64,000 bases of DNA from Telopea speciosissima. Lineage: Eukaryota > Streptophyta > Magnoliopsida > Proteales > Proteaceae. The stretch lies in the NCBI RefSeq assembly GCF_018873765.1, contig NW_025317406.1, forward strand, positions 1 through 64,000. Reading direction: 5' to 3'. The notes below the pieces were generated by a model. The model searched no databases. It was not told where the DNA came from and worked only from the letters and a program-made list of their open reading frames with translations. Position numbers and translations under genes: made by a program. Shown piece by piece: positions 13,401 to 24,375 of the stretch; position 1 is the first letter of the stretch, and every line of letters begins with the position of its first letter.

Positions 13401-16400
13401 CTAGAACAAATAGGAATCCACACCTCAAACTCAAAAGTAAAATAGGAAACAAAAGGAAAATAGGAAAGTAAAACAAGGGAAGTAAATAACTCAAAATAGA
13501 ACTAGGAGTTTAAATCACTGTTCACATGAACAGTGTCACATGAACAGTGTTGCGTGAATAGTACTTCAACACTCCCCTTCAAGCTGGAGCATATATATCG
13601 CCCATGACCAGCTTGGTACAACCACGAAACAAAAAATCAGCCGAAATAGAGCTTTGGTGAAAAGATCGCCTAGTTGATTGGCCGACGAAACATATGGAGT
13701 AGAGATCAGTTTCTGTAACACAGCAATCCGAACAAAGTGACAATCAACCTCAACATGCTTTGTCCGTTCATGAAATACTGGATTACTGGCAATGTAAATA
13801 GCGGCCTGATTATCACAATACATCTCCATCGGTGATGACATGACAACTCCCAATTCTTGAAGAAGAGACTTTAACCACATGAGTTGAGAGGTTGTATGAG
13901 CCATAGCTCGATATTCTGCCTCAGCACTCGATTTGGCAACTGTAGTTTGTTTTTTACTGCACCAAGAGACAAGATTACCACTAACAAATGTACAATAACC
14001 AGTCGTCGAATGACGATCACTAGCAGATCCTGCCCAATCAGCGTCTGAATATCCATTAATGAAAGTGTGCCCATTTTTGTGATAAATAAGTCTCTTTCCA
14101 GGGGACCCCTTAAGGTAATGAACAATACAGCAAGCTGCATCCCAGTGAGCCTGACATGGTTCAGACATAAATTGACTGACGACCCCAACAGCAAAGGAGA
14201 TATCAGGGCGAGTCACAGTAAGATATATAAGTTGTCCCACCAGTCGCCGATACTGATGTAGATCAGAATAAGGATCACCATCATCAACACCAAATTTCAA
14301 GTTAGGATCCATAGGTGTATCAGCCGGTTTACACCCTCAGAGACCTGTATCAGACAACAGATCAAGAACATACTTTCGCTGAGACAGACTAATCCCCTTG
14401 GAAGAGCGAACAACCTCAATACCCAAGAAATATCTGAGTTCACCCAAGTCTTTCATCTGAAAGTGGCGGTGAAGATGAGCTTTAACATCACTAATGCCTA
14501 GGGAATCATTGCCAGTGACAATGATGTCATCGACTTAAACAACTAAGATCACAACCTTCGCTTGACGACGGTGAACAAAAACCGAATGGTCAGAAAAACA
14601 TTATATAAACCCAAAATCACCAACCACCTGGCTAAATTTGGCGAACCAAGCTCGAGGTGATTGCTTCAACCCATAAATAGCCTTGTGAAGATGACACACT
14701 TTAGTAGAAGCCTCCCCCTGAGCAATATAACCTGGAGGTTGCTCCATGTAGACTTCCTCATCCAGGTCCCCATACAGAAAAGCATTTTTTATGTCAAGTT
14801 GAAATAAGGGCCAATCCAGATTAACAGCCACAGAGATAAGCACACGAACAGAAGTGAGGCGATCCATAGGAGAAAAAATCTCAAAATAATCGACCCCATA
14901 GGTTTGAGTGAAACCCTTAGCAACCAAACGGGCCTTAATCCGTTCAATCAAATCGTCAGGCAGATACTTAACAGTGTAGACCCAACGGCACTTAACAACT
15001 TCCTTGCCAGAGGGCAAATCAACGAGAGACCAAGTCTTGCGATCCAGCAAAGCTTCCATCTCAGTATCCATGGCTTGTTTCCACCCAGGGTGAAGTAAAG
15101 CGTCTTGATACCTGGTAGGAATGTCAAGAGAAGCAATAGACAAGGCATACTGGCGGATGGCAGTTGGAAGATGGGAAACAGTAACAAACTGAGAAATAGG
15201 ATAAGGGAAAGAAGCAGACCGAGTGCAGGAGCGGATACCTTTGCGGAGAGCAATGGGCTGATCAGAGGATGGAGGAGGATCCTCAGGCAGCAGTCAAGGT
15301 GGAGGACAGTAGCAAAGGTGGCTCCGGTATAATCGGAGAATCCCGCACCTGGCGTCGCTGATATACCTGCAAAGGAGAAGGAGAGACAAGAACAGGTAAA
15401 GGGACACGGAAAATATCGACATCGATAGGACTAGGAGAAGTGCCAAAGTAAGGGGTCATTTCAAAAAAGGTAACATCAGCACTAACAAAGTATTGACGAG
15501 TAATCGGGTCAAAACAGCAGTAACCCTTTTGGGTACGAGAATACCTCAGAAAAACACACTTAGTAGCACGAGGACATAATTTGTCCAATCCTGGGCGAAG
15601 ATTGTGGACAAAACACACACAACCAAAAGTACGAGGAGATAAAATAGGAAAAGGGGAAACACCATCCAAAATGTCAGAGGGCATACGATTAATTAAATAG
15701 CAGATATTTAGGATCATGCATATGGATCATAAGTGACCGGGCTATATCAAGGAGATGACGGTTTTTGCGTTCGGCAACCCCAGTTTGTTGTGGCGTATAG
15801 GAACAACTAGTTTGATGAATTATCCTATGATCAGCACAGAAGGAAGAAATTTCATCTTGAACATATTCCAAAGCATTATCAGATCGAAAATTTTTAATAG
15901 AAGTACTAAACTGAGTTTTGATTTCAGAATAAAATTGTTTGAATACAGTTAAAAATTTTGATCGGTCCTTTAACAAATATAACCAAGTGAGACGAGAAAA
16001 ATCGTCTACAAAAGTAACAAAATAAGAAAAACAACACTGACTTTTAATACGACAAGGACCCCAGATATCAGAGTGAACCAACAAAAACAAGGAGGGACTA
16101 CAATTAACGGTTCGAAAGGGGAAAAGAAGTTCGATGATGTTTGCCCAATTCACTCGCCTCACACTCAATGTGAGATATAGATTTGCAATTGGGAACCATT
16201 TGGCGAAGTTTAGAAACGGAGACATGTCCTAATCGGTAATGTCCTAACAAGGGAGAAACAGGAGATGACGTGGCAGCAACAACTGGAGGTGAGGATTCTT
16301 CAAAATAGTAGAGACCTTCCTTTTCACGTCTTCCACCAATCGTTTGTTTTGTCTGGAGATCCTGAAAAACACAATAAGAAGGAAAAAAGGTAACCGAACA

Positions 16401-19400
16401 ATTGAAAGATTTGGTGAGGGCACTAACAGACATGAGACTTAAAAGAAAATTTGAAACATGTAAAACAGACTGTAAGGATGGAAAAGAAGAAAAATGAACA
16501 GTCCCAGAAGAGGTCACATCCATAGAGGAGCCATCGGCAAGGATGACTTTAGTTGGATGGGAGCTCTTGTGGGAGTTATCAATGAGGTGGGATTTACCTG
16601 TCATATGAGTAGATGCTCCAGAATCTATAATCCAAGGAGCAGAAGTAGTAGAGAAAAGAGCAGATGTACCTGTATGGGCTATAGTAGCAGAAGTTGGAGT
16701 ACTAGTGTGAGATGATGGTTCAAGTTGTTGTAGACGCTTTAGTAGTTGAAGATACTCATCCCGAGAAACAGGGGCAGATACCGAAGTAGATGGCTCATTC
16801 ACTATGGTCTTTTCAGAAGATCCCTCAGATTGTGCAGTATTGGCAAAGTCAGGTTTGCCATGTTTGTTCCAACACTGACTTTCAGTATGAAGAGAGCCAC
16901 AAAACGTACACTTTGGTGGTGGTCTGTCACTTTGCTGTCCACGACCTCCACCACCATGGTCACGATTGCTTGGACCACCACGACTGCGATTGGAGCCAAG
17001 TCCACAGCTAGTAGTAAAGACCGCAGACGTGTCCTTAGGAGGTGGATCAGATCGTGACGGAGTAATAAACCTCTGAAGTCTGGAATAAGCTTCATCAAGA
17101 GAAGGGACTGCTTCACCAGTAAGAAGCTGTCCACGAGCAGATTGAAAAGTAGAGTTTAAACCAGCTATAAATTTGGACACATAGAAATCCTCTTCCCAGC
17201 GCTGAAGGATATCAAGGTCAAGGGTCAAAGGCTGATGTACACGAATTTCATCACGAATACCTTGTAAGGTATTAAAATACTTGCTAAGGGATTTTTCATC
17301 TTGTTGGAGATTGAACAATGTGGAATACAACTCATAGACCCGAGTCAAATTCTGTTCTGAAGAAAAATGTCGCTTCAAGGCATCCCAAAATCCCTTAGCA
17401 GTGGGTTGAAACATAACATTGGCTGAAATGGAGGGTTCCATACTATTCCATAACCAAGTAAGTACAATCCTCAAAGTCCTTGATGGTTGCAGGGTCTTTA
17501 GAATCCCCAATGTCAGGAGGATCAGTGAGAAGATACTTTAACTTGCCACGGGCATTGATATACACACGGACAGATTGTGCCCATAAGAGATAATTGCCAG
17601 CACCATTAAGTTTAATGGTAGTAATTTGAATGTTGAAATTGTCCTTAGTCTCAGCCATGGCCACACAATGTGAAAATCAAAAAACTGTAGAAGGTAAATA
17701 CCTGAATGCAAACAATATCTGATTCAATTTGTTGAGACAGAACACACCAACAAAAACTGGGAGAAGCAGCAACACACCACCGAGATCTTGGAGAAGCAGC
17801 CACACACAAACCGAGAAGCAGAATGATAGAAATCAATCTGGAAGTAGCAACACACAAACCGAGAAGCAGATGAAGCAGCCACACACAATCCGAGAAGCAG
17901 ATTGATATGAAATCAATCTGGAAAACACACAACAGCTCTGTGATCTTCAGAAGTAGAACCACAGAGACATAGAGACCAGAATTGCAGATCAAAAAACACA
18001 ATCGCAGGAGCAGAAAAGACAGAATTGCAGATCAGACTCCATGCGTGAAGGAGAAACACCCAAGTTGTTCTTTTGTGATCATCGAACTAGGGTTTAAGTA
18101 CACACAAGCAGCAAAGGGTGCTGCACCCAACACTGGAAGCCTGTGAGAATCTTCAATTCGAATCGCAGGATAGCAAAGAACTTCTCAAAGGAGTTGCTCT
18201 GATACCATGAAACCAAACTGAAGAGAAACCTGCAGTGGAGATTGAGAATGTAGAAGATGAAGGAGAGGAGAACTGGAACTGAATGAATATCCAGCCTCTC
18301 ACACACCACTTTATTTATAATAACATAATTACCTGAAAGAGCTAGGAATGTGGACTCCTAGAACAAATGGGAATCCACACCTCATACTCAAAAGTAAAAT
18401 AGGAAACAAAAGGAAAATAGGAAACTAAAACAAGGGAAGTAAATAACTCAAAATAGGACTAGGAGTTTAAATCATTGTTCACGTCACTATTCACATGAAC
18501 AGTGTCACGTGAACGTGAACATTACTTCGACAGGATCAACTGATCTCATTCAGATTAATCTAGAGATGTGCAGTATGTATCATATAAGCTGAAGAAAAAT
18601 GCTTCCCATCACAAACAAAAATCGAGTTTTATTGATTTCTTGTTTAATCCCTTAGAATGGGGTTTCCTGCAGGAGCGAATCAAGGATCAGGTTGCGAATA
18701 TATATCTATGGCCAAAAACCCTAGAAGTACCAATTTTGGATCCCACAAAGTAAATTTCTAAATTTTATTTAATTGTAAATGATGTTTTATTTCCTTAGCA
18801 GGCTATGCCCTTGACATTGTATTGTTCTAATGAAATTTACAGAGCTCTGAAGAGGCCTGTTGGAATTCTCCATGTGAAGGTTCTGCGGGCTATGAATCTG
18901 AAAAAGAAAGACCTTCTTGGAGCATCAGATCCATATGTCAAACTGAAGCTCTCTGACACTAAGCTTCCATCAAAGAAGACAACAGTGAAGCATAAAAACT
19001 TGAACCCTGAATGGAACGAGGAATTTAATTTGGTTGTTAAAGACCCAGAATCTCAAGTTTTAGAATTGCATGTTTATGATTGGGAGCAGGTATATATTTC
19101 ACATGTGTGTGCACTTTTTTTAATGTATTTTTTGCTTTCTGGTGTTGGTGAAGCTGTATATTTCCTTCTCCCTAGGTTGGCAAACATGATAAGATGGGTA
19201 TGAATGTTATTCCTATAAAGGATCTTACTCCTGATGAGCCGAAAGTTTTGACTCTTGATCTTCTTAAAAACATGGACCCTGATGATGTCCAAAACGAGAA
19301 GTCACGAGGGGAGCTTGTTGTTGAAGTTACATATAAGCCTTTTAAAGAGGAGGATATGCCCAAAGATTTTGAAGAGTCCAACGCAATACAGAAAGCCCCT

Positions 19401-20587
19401 GAAGGAACACCTGCTGGTGGAGGTGTGCTTGTGGTTATTGTCCATGAGGCTGAAGATCTTGAAGGAAAGTACCACACAAATCCTTATGTAAAGATCCTTT
19501 TGAAGGGAGAGGAAAAGAAAACTAAGGTAATTATATCGTGAGATTCATGTCAATGGTATTAGTACTAGCATAGATAAAGTAAATGAATAACTACTGCCTT
19601 TTTAGTCCCCTTCCTTCAGAACTAGAAGTTGAAAGACTATGATGTGAAATACGAAGCATGCTCTTGCTTGCACTCTGCAAGAATGTTTTCCCTTTTGTCC
19701 AAGGTCTTTTTTGCATCGTTGCTGTTCTAAATTTTTGTTACCTTCCAAAGCCAATTTCCTTGCTTATGGACCATCTAAGCCTTTCAACTATCTGTAGTTT
19801 TGGATAAATGAGTCCTGCTGCCAATTCATTCTATCTTGGGGGATTGACTTCAGTATAGACTTTAGTTAGTATCTTTTCAATTACCTTTTAAAATGATGAG
19901 TGTGAGTTCTCAATCCTTAAAATGCTTAAGCCATCTTTGCTTCACTGACATGAGAAGAGATCATTAAAGAAATGTGACTTGACTTTGGTGGTTATAATTA
20001 TATTGTCCAAGTTGAATATTCCTTTTCTTGTACTGTTACAGCGTGTGAAGAAATGCAGAGATCCGAAATGGGAAGAAGAGTTCACGTTTACACTCGAGGA
20101 ACCACCAATTAATGATAAATTACATCTGGAAGTAATCAGCACCTCATCAAGAAAATTACTTCATCCTAAGGTACAAAACTATCAATTTTATGCTTTCTCA
20201 GTTAAACATAGGTCATGTGTTAATAGATCTCTATTTTGACAAGCATGATAGCTATGCAATTCCCTTATTTCGGTGTTTTTGGTTCGGAAGGATACTTGTT
20301 TGCTTCTGGGAAATGAGGCTGTCTATCTAAGATATATAAGTCCTTACCCTCTGTGTTTTGTATTTTTGGGCTGGGACCATTGCAATAAGTCGCCCATTTT
20401 ACTTATTGTTATTAATGATTGAAGGGTTTTTTTTTTTTTTCCCGGCTTTTCCAATCAGGAAACTCTTGGCTATGTGGACATTGGCCTTGCAGATGTTGTC
20501 AGCAACAAACGGATCAATGGGAAATATCACCTCATTGATTCAAGGAATGGAAAAATCCACATTGAACTGCAATGGAGAACATCCTAA
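4432..20587 (+). CDS. Plant synaptotagmin (SYT1/SYT2 class), 12 exons, 537 aa
   Basis: Exons: 4432-4542, 7962-8060, 8167-8217, 8309-8432, 10815-10933, 11090-11191, 12387-12461, 18673-18749, 18843-19089, 19176-19526, 20042-20170, 20459-20587 (TAA). All junctions are GT/AG and the phases join without a stop. The product matches plant synaptotagmins, endoplasmic reticulum-plasma membrane contact-site tethers that bind phospholipids and take part in membrane repair and stress tolerance. Domains: N-terminal membrane anchor (residues about 8-31), SMP lipid-transfer domain (about 68-250), C2A (about 258-375) and C2B (about 410-510). C2A keeps acidic calcium ligands D276, D282, D332 and D340. C2B has N437 where an aspartate is usual, as in the weakly calcium-dependent C2B of Arabidopsis SYT1. 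Length equals the family norm. The start is chosen from the conserved MGF opening. Introns 4 and 7 are swollen by transposons but the coding sequence looks intact. Confidence 0.95.
4543..7961 (+). other. SYT intron 1
   Basis: 3.4 kb intron with no coding signal I can support. The part from about 5180 to 6180 differs in character: it is less AT-rich, with a TATTTATAG box near 5405, and looks like the remnant of an unclassified transposon. The long open frame at 5735-6013 matches nothing I recognise. Confidence 0.4.
8433..9715 (+). other. SYT intron 4, left part: possible old LTR-like sequence
   Basis: From about 8760 to 9700 the sequence is purine-rich on the plus strand and contains a TTATTTATAGGC box near 9320. 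On the minus strand that reads as a TATA-like AAATAA context of the kind seen in the minus-strand Copia LTRs of this window. No paired LTR or coding domain was found, so this is only a suggestion. Confidence 0.25.
9716..10660 (+). mobile_element. RTE-type LINE, 5'-truncated, degenerate
   Basis: The 3' part of a non-LTR reverse transcriptase read in broken frames. It starts near GSALSPYLF (about 9740), then [11 protein letters not shown] (about 9826-9860), a [10 protein letters not shown]...FRYLGSIVN block (9932-10294) and a C-terminal block with [10 protein letters not shown] and KRVRGRPKL (10368-10628). It ends with AATTGGGATCAGGCTG followed by a TTG-rich tail (10630-10662), the usual 3' end of plant RTE-like LINEs. 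Frameshifts near 9930 and 10290, stop codons, and an internal duplication of about 45 bp (KKCKKNK twice) show it is dead. It lies in SYT intron 4, sense to the gene. Confidence 0.85.
10742..10763. repeat. (TA)n microsatellite
   Basis: About 11 TA units just after the LINE tail and shortly before SYT exon 5 at 10815. A tandem copy of a CTTGATCTTATCTTTGTTTT unit precedes it (about 10673-10712). Confidence 0.85.
11192..12386 (+). other. SYT intron 6
   Basis: 1.2 kb intron between exons ending 11191 and starting 12387. The sequence is AT-rich and non-coding. I see no repeat pair or domain that I can assign. Confidence 0.5.
12862..13003 (-). pseudogene. rpl2: rpl2 fragment, organellar DNA insert (NUPT/NUMT)
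   Basis: About 140 bp on the minus strand reads [20 protein letters not shown], then RGIITTG and KRLYCKID. This is the N-terminal RNA-binding block of ribosomal protein L2, close to the plastid form, with scattered substitutions and at least one codon lost near the GHRGGGHK loop. The similarity stops abruptly at about 12862 and at about 13003. It has no organelle context around it and lies in SYT intron 7, so I read it as a short transfer of organellar DNA to the nucleus. A mitochondrial rpl2 source is not excluded. Confidence 0.75.
13246..13250 (+). repeat. Target-site duplication GGATC, left
   Basis: GGATC immediately precedes the left LTR and recurs at 18533-18537 directly after the right LTR. 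A 5-bp duplication is typical of Copia integration. Confidence 0.9.
13251..13571 (-). repeat. Element 1 LTR (3')
   Basis: 321-bp LTR ending ...TTCAACA. On the minus strand it starts TGTTGAAGTACT, then repeats of TGTTCAYGTGAACA, and carries a TTATAAATAAAG TATA-like box near 13355. It is about 97% identical to 18208-18532 outside the tip. Confidence 0.93.
13566..17658 (-). pseudogene. Element 1 gag-pol, multiply frameshifted
   Basis: Gag starts at ATG 17658. The frame shifts at about 17455 and continues to 16104 with a CCHC knuckle ([18 protein letters not shown], about 16912-16858), the protease motif [13 protein letters not shown] (about 16640-16598) and the GAG-pre-integrase block ([14 protein letters not shown]). 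Integrase continues in other frames at 16225-15689 and 15717-15283. Reverse transcriptase lies at 15143-14601 and RNase H at 14312-13566 ([38 protein letters not shown]). Breaks near 16150, 15700, 15280 and 14600 abolish a continuous polyprotein. The catalytic protease Asp is retained. The polyprotein would have processed and integrated element copies. Confidence 0.9.
18191..18207 (-). promoter_or_regulatory. Element 1 primer-binding site
   Basis: Minus-strand TGGTATCAGAGCAACTC directly abuts the 5' LTR. This is the usual plant Copia primer site for initiator methionine tRNA. Confidence 0.9.
18208..18532 (-). repeat. Element 1 LTR (5')
   Basis: 325-bp partner of 13251-13571. The tip nearest the genomic flank has been rearranged (ACGTGAACGTGAACATT), consistent with turnover of short palindromic repeats. 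Confidence 0.93.
19527..20041 (+). other. SYT intron 10
   Basis: 515-bp AT-rich intron with donor GTAATT and acceptor TTACAG. I see no other feature in it. Confidence 0.6.
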
Positions 20588-21576
20588 GGTTACTACTTAC
20601 TCTCTCTGACCCAGACATTGGTGAGTTTGGCCCTGTGTAGAAATGGAAGAAACGTTTCATTACTTTTCTTGTTTCTGAATAAAATTGTTTGTAAATATTA
20701 ACAGTAATAATATCAAAATTGGATCACTGTACATGTCGGATCCCCTTCCACCCCTAACATTTCCCCTCCCAAAAAAATAAAAATAAATAACGTGAACAAA
20801 AACCTCCGTCTTTCTCCCTTCCCCTGCAATAACCTCTGTTCAGGCTTCGGTTCATTTAGTATTTATTGCACCAAATGAACAGTAGGCCACTCTCACTTTA
20901 TTGACTACCTATTCACTTTTTTTTGGGTTGCAAACTTGTTCACTTGATTATTAGGTCACTTAATCATGTATCTGATGCAGTAGCCCACTTTTGACAGTAT
21001 ATCCAAGTATGTGGCCTTAGGTTGTTAACTCCTTGATGTGTGGTTTTCAAAAAACCTTTTTTCTGAAAGCAAATCCAAGAACACTTGTAAGTCACTGAAT
21101 TTTGTCATTTCAGTGTATGGGTGCTAGATTGGGTCAGCCTAGTATGGGATAGGTTAAAGGGTTTGATTTAACGCGTTCAATCAGTTTCGGAGTTTTTAGC
21201 GTATCGATCGAGTACCTAACATGTAGTTATTGAAAAACCCTTGCAGTGATAATAAGATTAAAAATTATTCTTAGAATGATCATTTTGCCCTTAGGGTGAT
21301 TTGGTTGCCGAAACTTGAAACTTTTAGTAAAGATCTTTTATTTTATCATTTAAAAGCTAAATCTAGACGTAGGATGTCTCGCGGGGTCCCTTGGAGTCTC
21401 CAAGTGCAGGTTGGGCGGGGCTGTCCAACTTCCATTTTGGGAGTCTTCACCTCTCTCCTATAAATAGGCCTCTCTTTCGATCTTCTTTTTGTTTTTTTTG
21501 TTCGGTCGAACCTCTCCTTCATTCTTACATAAGAAGATCTTTTCTCTCCCGTCTCTCGGGCAGTCCCTTTGGTTTT
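20588..21576. other. SYT 3' region and an LTR-like promoter stretch
   Basis: The SYT 3' UTR runs from 20588. Further right, about 21340-21570, lies GC-richer DNA with a CTCCTATAAATAGGCCTC box at 21455-21472 and a pyrimidine-rich leader. This composition resembles an LTR U3-R junction, but I found no coding region or second copy in the window. Confidence 0.3.
20678..20683 (+). terminator. Putative SYT polyadenylation signal
   Basis: AATAAA, 91 bp after the SYT stop, followed by T-rich sequence (TTGTTTGTAAAT). Position and context suit a plant near-upstream element. There is no transcript evidence. Confidence 0.45.
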
Positions 21577-22207
21577 GTTTGGTTGCAAAGAGAATTAAAG
21601 AGAAGGAAAGAGAAATTTTTCAAACCTAAAAAAAGAAATTTTTGTAATCATTATCCCATGTGATTATATAAACTACTTAAATTTCTTGTCATTTTTTGTA
21701 ATGGTACATTTTACGTGTAATTTTTATTTTACATTTTAAATCAAAGGATCCGTTTGGTTGCAAGGGGAATCAAAGGGAAGAGAAGGAAAATTTTTGAAAC
21801 CTAAAAAAGAAACTTTTGTAATCATTATCTCATGTGATTATATAAAATACTTAAATTTCTTACCATATTTAGTAAATATATATTTTACATTTTAAACCAA
21901 AGGGAATTTGATGCAAAGTAAAGTGGAATTTAATAACCAAATATGAAATGATTTGGATTTAGTGATACCGTCACATGGGGTAATGATTACCAAAATTTCT
22001 TTTTTAAGTATGAAAATTTCACTTCCCTTCTCTTTAATTCCCCTTGCAACCAAACGGAGCCAAAGGGAATTGGACGCAAAGTAAAGGGAAATTTAAGAAT
22101 GATTTGGAGTTAGTGATATTGTCACATAGGGTAATGATAACAAAAGTTTCTTTTTAAAGTATGAAAATTTCACTTCTCTTTCCTTTAATTCCCCTTGCAA
22201 TCAAACG
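21577..22207. mobile_element. MITE-like foldback, outer copy
   Basis: Ends GTTTGGTTGCAAAGAGAATT (left) and TTCCCCTTGCAATCAAAC (right) are terminal inverted repeats. The two half-elements are 21577-21750 and 22057-22207, and they are interrupted by a second copy of the same family. Sub-terminal blocks (GTAATCATTATCYCATGTGAT and its complement) are also inverted. There is no coding capacity. Confidence 0.75.
21751..22056. mobile_element. MITE-like foldback, inner copy (306 bp)
   Basis: Perfect 20-bp terminal inverted repeats, CGTTTGGTTGCAAGGGGAAT at the left and its exact complement at the right, extend with mismatches over most of the length so the element can fold into one long hairpin. It interrupts the outer copy within its ...TTTAAATCAAAGG / CCAAAGGGAATT centre. 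The transposase superfamily cannot be assigned because the target duplication is unclear. Confidence 0.8.
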
Positions 22208-23569
22208 TAACCTTTGAAAAAATTCTGGAGAAGATTTGAAATCCAAGGGAATTCTGAAAAATCCTTGTGAGAACAGGAAAATCCGAAAGATATAAAAAAT
22301 TTTCAAAATGCTCCTGCATGTTAGAATTTCACCCCAATCTGAAGTGTCCGAAATTAGCAAAATTGTGCTAGTATTCTTTTTTGTCCCAAAAAGGTATTTT
22401 CTCTCTCATTCCTTTTGTAGTTTTGTTCATATTTACTTAGATTAATAATATGTGGATATTTTGCCTATTTGAGCACCCTCGTTAGGGTTTCTGCTCTATA
22501 CCACACCCCTTTTATAGTACTTTGAATTATGCTTATATTAATATGATATATATGTACATATGTAATTTCAAAATTCCTTTTTTTTTTTTTTGTGGCGAAG
22601 AAAGAAAAGTTACTCATTAAAACATAATAGCAATATTTACATCAAAATTCCCTATTTTTATACAGTTATAATGCCAATTTTTTTTCAAAAATATCTGGTT
22701 ACACCGTTGTGCTATCAGATTTTCCGAAGAGATTTTTAGAAGTAGATGCAATATATTATATGAATTCTATCTCCTCTGCATGTAATTATCCTATGTAGAA
22801 CTACGATTGATCTAATCCCTAGTAATGGTACATATGTAGTTTGCCGACAACACATTCAAGCTCGGTCCCCTATAATATATATAAAATATTTTCTCATTTA
22901 TGCCATGTTTATATCTTTTAGTTTAACCATGATAATTAATGTCATGTTTACTTTAGATTTACTTGTTTTCCTACATGATTTACTACTTTTGGCCTCGATA
23001 CCTAGACTAGGTTTAATTTATTGATTTTGTTATGTCTACTAGTTAGTAGGACTAGTAAGAATAGGAATGACCCAAATAAAATGAGAACATCCATCGGTCA
23101 GGTGTGGTTGGGTGCCTAACACCTTCCTTGTCCATAACCTTAAATTTACCCATAGAATTGAAATCACTTTTGCCTTATCCATTAGAGTCAATTCTCTACC
23201 CTGAAAGGAGAGGAGACATTTATGGGTCCTGCACCCTTATCTAGGCAGCAACTCAAAAAGAATAAAAACCATTTAATTCCCACGAGGTGCATTTCATTCA
23301 CTAGGATGTATCACTACAACACCTAATAGACTTTTCCAAATATACCCTAGGTTACTGCCAAGCCCTTTCCTATTCCCCTCAACAAAAGATTAGTAACATC
23401 TTATTAGTTTACCCGCATGTGGTAAGTTAACAGGCGGCACCATTGGGGGGCGTGTGATAAGGTGTCATACAAGAGGGGCAAGGAGGTCATTTCAAAGGGG
23501 GAAGAGAGAGAGAGACATAGACACACAACACGAATCGTTAACCTCTCCTATCCCTTGCCAGGACAGGAC
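22208..23569. other. Intergenic region between SYT and SABATH
   Basis: AT-rich DNA with no supported gene. The text around 23040-23440 (CCTAACACCTTCCTTGTCC, then ACCCTTATCTAGGC) resembles a degraded LTR or repeat, without a recognisable partner. Confidence 0.4.
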
Positions 23570-23682
23570 CGTGCTGTCCCCTCACATGGGAGTGCAAAAT
23601 GATGACCTAACCCCCTGCCCGAACACATTGCCCGGGCGAGGTTAAGTCGTCATTTTGTGCTCCCACAGCGGACAGGAGAGGA
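23570..23682. repeat. Foldback: inverted repeat of about 34-bp arms
   Basis: The left arm (23587-23620, TGGGAGTGCAAAATGATGAC...) is mirrored by 23631-23665 (...GTCGTCATTTTGTGCTCCCA) around a short loop with CCCGGGC. Weaker outward pairing (CTGTCC...GGACAG) continues. It lies about 250 bp beyond the SABATH stop codon. It could be a small MITE or a structured 3' element. Confidence 0.65.
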
Positions 23683-23928
23683 AAAAAATTCCTCACAACA
23701 CCCTCTAGTTTATGGTGCACGGGTAGTGTGCCCAGCCTTTTCCCATAAAATTAATTAAGGAGAAAATTTTGTTTGTTACATATTGTAAAATAGAATCTTT
23801 TTGCATGAGAATGACTCCACCTATTTACGAATATCCGAAACTACCCTCAAACTCGTTACCTTGGGTCTAAAATACCCCACCAACATCGACGACATTCCCT
23901 TTCCCTCCGGAAAATTACGCTTTTACGA

Positions 23929-24320
23929 CTACTTTTTAATCAAAGACACCACGAAGCTGATATGCTGTACACTCCTACTGGTCGACCCCAGCAGCTCACC
24001 AAATCTTTGAAATAAAGGGTCCATGACCTGTTGTCCAAAATGATTTTGAAGCATCGACTCTGCAACAGCTCTGATGGCTTTTGCCATATGGAAGTGGCTT
24101 GTCGATAATGGTTTATTGCAGTAGTAATCGCCATTGCTAATACCCCCACTCCAATCCAATGCAATTACCTCAAGGCAATCAAGGCTGAAACATCCATCTT
24201 TTAGAATCTCAGATACAATCTCTTCTGAAGAGGGTGCATAATAGGGTGCATTGAATGAATTCAACTTTTGCTCTTCAACAAGGCCCTGCATCCATGCATA
24301 CTATGTGTTTGTGAGTTTGT

Positions 24321-24375
<55 letters not shown>

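Larger units (their letters stand above)
13251..18532 (-). mobile_element. Copia LTR retrotransposon (element 1) in SYT intron 7
   Basis: Full-length 5.28 kb element, antisense to SYT. Its LTRs lie at 13251-13571 (3' LTR) and 18208-18532 (5' LTR), have TG...CA ends and are flanked by GGATC. The primer site at 18207-18191 (minus TGGTATCAGAGCAACTC) is adjacent to the 5' LTR and complementary to initiator tRNA-Met. A polypurine tract at 13583-13572 adjoins the 3' LTR. Domain order gag, protease, integrase, reverse transcriptase, RNase H identifies Copia. The LTRs differ by about six substitutions over most of their length plus a divergent AC-rich tip, so the insertion is neither brand new nor ancient. 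Several frameshifts make it non-autonomous now. Confidence 0.95.

Noticed and set aside
16494..17057. Plus-strand frames opposite element 1 gag
   Set aside because: Shadows of the gag reading frame; repetitive His/Thr/Trp content comes from the Gly-rich gag region on the other strand.
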